Positions 5,842 to 6,534 of a stretch of DNA of 6,534 nt are shown here, in pieces (position 1 is the stretch's first letter; each line of letters starts with the position of its first letter). Position numbers and translations under genes: made by a program. This DNA comes from Acidobacteriota bacterium. GTDB taxonomy: Bacteria; Acidobacteriota; Blastocatellia; Pyrinomonadales; Pyrinomonadaceae. Where the stretch lies: assembly GCA_013696385.1 (NCBI GenBank), contig JACCYR010000230.1:1-6534 (forward strand). Direction: 5' to 3'. The notes under the pieces were generated by a model. The model was not told where the DNA came from. It made no database searches and saw nothing but the letters and a program-made list of their open reading frames with translations.

Positions 5842-6083
5842 AATACAAAATCGAATTCAAGCCGCGTGCGATGAAAGATTTGCGGGCAATCAATCGTGAT
5901 GACGCAGAGAGAATTTTGGTAAAGGTTCGAGCAATGGAAAACAATTTGGCAGGTAACGTAAAACATCTGACCGACTTTGAACCACAGTATCGCCTTCGCG
6001 TCGGTGATTACCGCATTTTGTTTGACATCGAAAACGATTCCGTAATCGTCTATCACATAAAACATCGGCGGGAGGCTCACTGA
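5838..6083 (+). CDS. relE: Type II toxin, RelE/ParE superfamily
   Basis: An 81-residue basic protein of typical RelE/ParE size and pattern. It opens with M-K-Y-K-I-E-F-K-P-R-A, then a helix with K-D-L-R, and has the core Y51-R-L-R54-V-G-D-Y-R59-I-L-F-D and a C-terminal H76-R-R-E-A-H81. RelE members cleave mRNA in the ribosomal A site; ParE members poison gyrase. This core looks RelE-like, with R52, R54, R59 and R77/R78 as likely RNA-contacting residues. Many relatives end in H-R-R/K-E-V-Y; here the protein stops with His where a Tyr is common, so activity is not assured. It starts 12 bp after pdhA with only a weak Shine-Dalgarno (AAGACGA) and is followed after 4 bp by its antitoxin gene. Toxin-first order is the reverse of the classical relBE layout. 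It lies between the two E1 subunit genes, an unusual place for such a module. Confidence 0.85.
   Translation: MKYKIEFKPRAMKDLRAINRDDAERILVKVRAMENNLAGNVKHLTDFEPQYRLRVGDYRILFDIENDSVIVYHIKHRREAH
6070..6075 (+). promoter_or_regulatory. Ribosome binding site of the antitoxin, inside the toxin gene
   Basis: GGGAGG lies in the last codons of the toxin, 12 nt before the antitoxin ATG at 6088. The spacing is rather long but the match is strong. It is much better than anything before the toxin start, which would favour antitoxin over toxin synthesis from one mRNA. Confidence 0.5.
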
Positions 6084-6087
6084 TAAA

Positions 6088-6294
6088 ATGACGGCTATCG
6101 AATTACATCCTGAATTTTTAACTAAAAACGGTGAGAAGCAATTTGCTATTTTGTCGTATCAAGAGTTTGTCGCTTTGCAGGAATGGCTCGAAGACGCGGA
6201 AGATTTATTAGACCTCCGTGCCGCTCAAAAAGAAGAAGGCGACACGCCAACAGTTAGCTTAGCGGAATTAGAAAAAGAATTTGGCATTCAATAA
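6088..6294 (+). CDS. Type II antitoxin, Phd/YefM-like, partner of the RelE-type toxin
   Basis: A 68-residue acidic protein expected to bind and neutralise the toxin encoded just upstream. It shows the layout of short Phd/YefM-type antitoxins: an N-terminal segment L6-H-P-E-F-L-T-K-N-G, a strand with Q18-F-A-I-L-S-Y leading into the helix Q25-E-F-V-A-L-Q-E-W-L, an acidic stretch E35-D-A-E-D-L-L-D-L-R, and a C-terminal tail (T54-V-S-L-A-E-L-E-K-E) of the kind that wraps a RelE toxin. In the family the N-terminal half dimerises and can bind DNA for autoregulation; whether it does so here, with no obvious promoter of its own, is unknown. It follows the toxin by 4 bp and precedes pdhB by 11 bp. 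Confidence 0.75.
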   Translation: MTAIELHPEFLTKNGEKQFAILSYQEFVALQEWLEDAEDLLDLRAAQKEEGDTPTVSLAELEKEFGIQ

Positions 6295-6305
6295 TATATG
6301 GCAAT

Positions 6306-6534
6306 TTGACAATCCGCGACGCGCTCAATCAAGCGTTGCGCGAAGAAATTATTAGAGATGAAAACGTCTTTATCATGGGCGAAGAAGTCGCCGAATATGA
6401 CGGCGCGTATAAAGTGACGCGCGGGCTTTGGAAGGAATTTGGCGACAAGCGCGTCGTTGACACGCCGATTACCGAACTCGGTTTCGCGGCGGTCGGAGTT
6501 GGCGCGGCGATGGCAGGCTTGCGTCCCGTGACTG
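6306..6534 (+). CDS. pdhB: Pyruvate dehydrogenase E1 component, beta subunit, N-terminal part, cut by window edge
   Basis: The first 76 codons of E1 beta, which pairs with the pdhA product to form the alpha2-beta2 E1 enzyme and completes its TPP sites. The translation begins L/M-T-I-R-D-A-L-N-Q-A-L and continues with I-M-G-E-E-V-A-E-Y-D-G-A-Y-K-V-T-R-G-L, then R-V-V-D-T-P-I-T-E-L-G-F-A and A-A-M-A-G-L-R-P, all hallmarks of this family. The start is taken as TTG 6306. An in-frame TAG lies upstream at 6255-6257 and no in-frame ATG or GTG lies between. A nearby ATG (6298) is in another frame and stops after three codons. No clear Shine-Dalgarno is seen, so translation may depend on coupling with the antitoxin gene 11 bp upstream. 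A one-base sequence error near 6304 would give the conventional start M-A-N-L-T-I-R; this cannot be excluded. Confidence 0.88.
   Translation, partial: MTIRDALNQALREEIIRDENVFIMGEEVAEYDGAYKVTRGLWKEFGDKRVVDTPITELGFAAVGVGAAMAGLRPVT

Noticed and set aside
5622..6080. Minus-strand open frame opposite the end of pdhA and the toxin gene
   Set aside because: The composition is aromatic-rich and resembles no family. It spans two convincing genes on the other strand.
6298..6534. pdhB as a frameshifted pseudogene
   Set aside because: The frame from TTG 6306 is intact and highly conserved to the window edge. The oddity is limited to the start codon region, and a TTG start is plausible because pdhA also uses one.

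Overview
The window looks like a chromosomal segment from a diderm (Gram-negative-type) heterotrophic bacterium of moderate, somewhat AT-leaning base composition. The signs are a periplasm-facing DsbD, signal peptides typical of Sec export, a heterotetramer-type pyruvate dehydrogenase E1 split into alpha and beta genes, and frequent TTG starts. The protein flavour fits an environmental lineage such as Acidobacteriota (Blastocatellia-like), but that is a guess from general resemblance. No rRNA, tRNA, CRISPR, transposase or phage gene is visible.

Left block, minus strand (4504 down to 1): four genes read leftward. They are dsbD (transmembrane thiol:disulfide interchange protein), a secreted and very cysteine-rich SGNH/GDSL-type hydrolase, a type I cysteine dioxygenase, and after about 155 bp the first 205 codons of a PMT/ArnT-like (GT-C) membrane glycosyltransferase that runs off the left edge. 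The first three are separated by only 71 and 61 bp and could be partly co-transcribed. Their shared theme is cysteine and disulfide chemistry: DsbD carries reducing power to the periplasm, the hydrolase has 18 cysteines in its mature part, and the dioxygenase disposes of free cysteine. The link is suggestive, not proven. dsbD carries an intragenic repeat element in its interdomain linker: two arrays of 7-bp repeats facing each other around a small hairpin.

Centre (4505-4691): a divergent intergenic region. It holds a good sigma70-type promoter (TTGCAC, 18 bp, TATAAT) and a strong Shine-Dalgarno for the rightward operon.

Right block, plus strand (4692-6534): pdhA (E1 alpha), then a RelE/ParE-type toxin, a Phd/YefM-like antitoxin, then the start of pdhB (E1 beta), which runs off the right edge. 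All four lie within 4-13 bp of each other. A toxin-antitoxin pair is therefore wedged between the two subunits of a central-metabolism enzyme that must be made in equal amounts, and it probably shares their transcript. This is the most unusual arrangement in the window. Start signals are odd here: pdhA and pdhB both appear to start with TTG, and two tiny ORFs end overlapping the starts of the toxin gene and pdhB, suggesting translational coupling.
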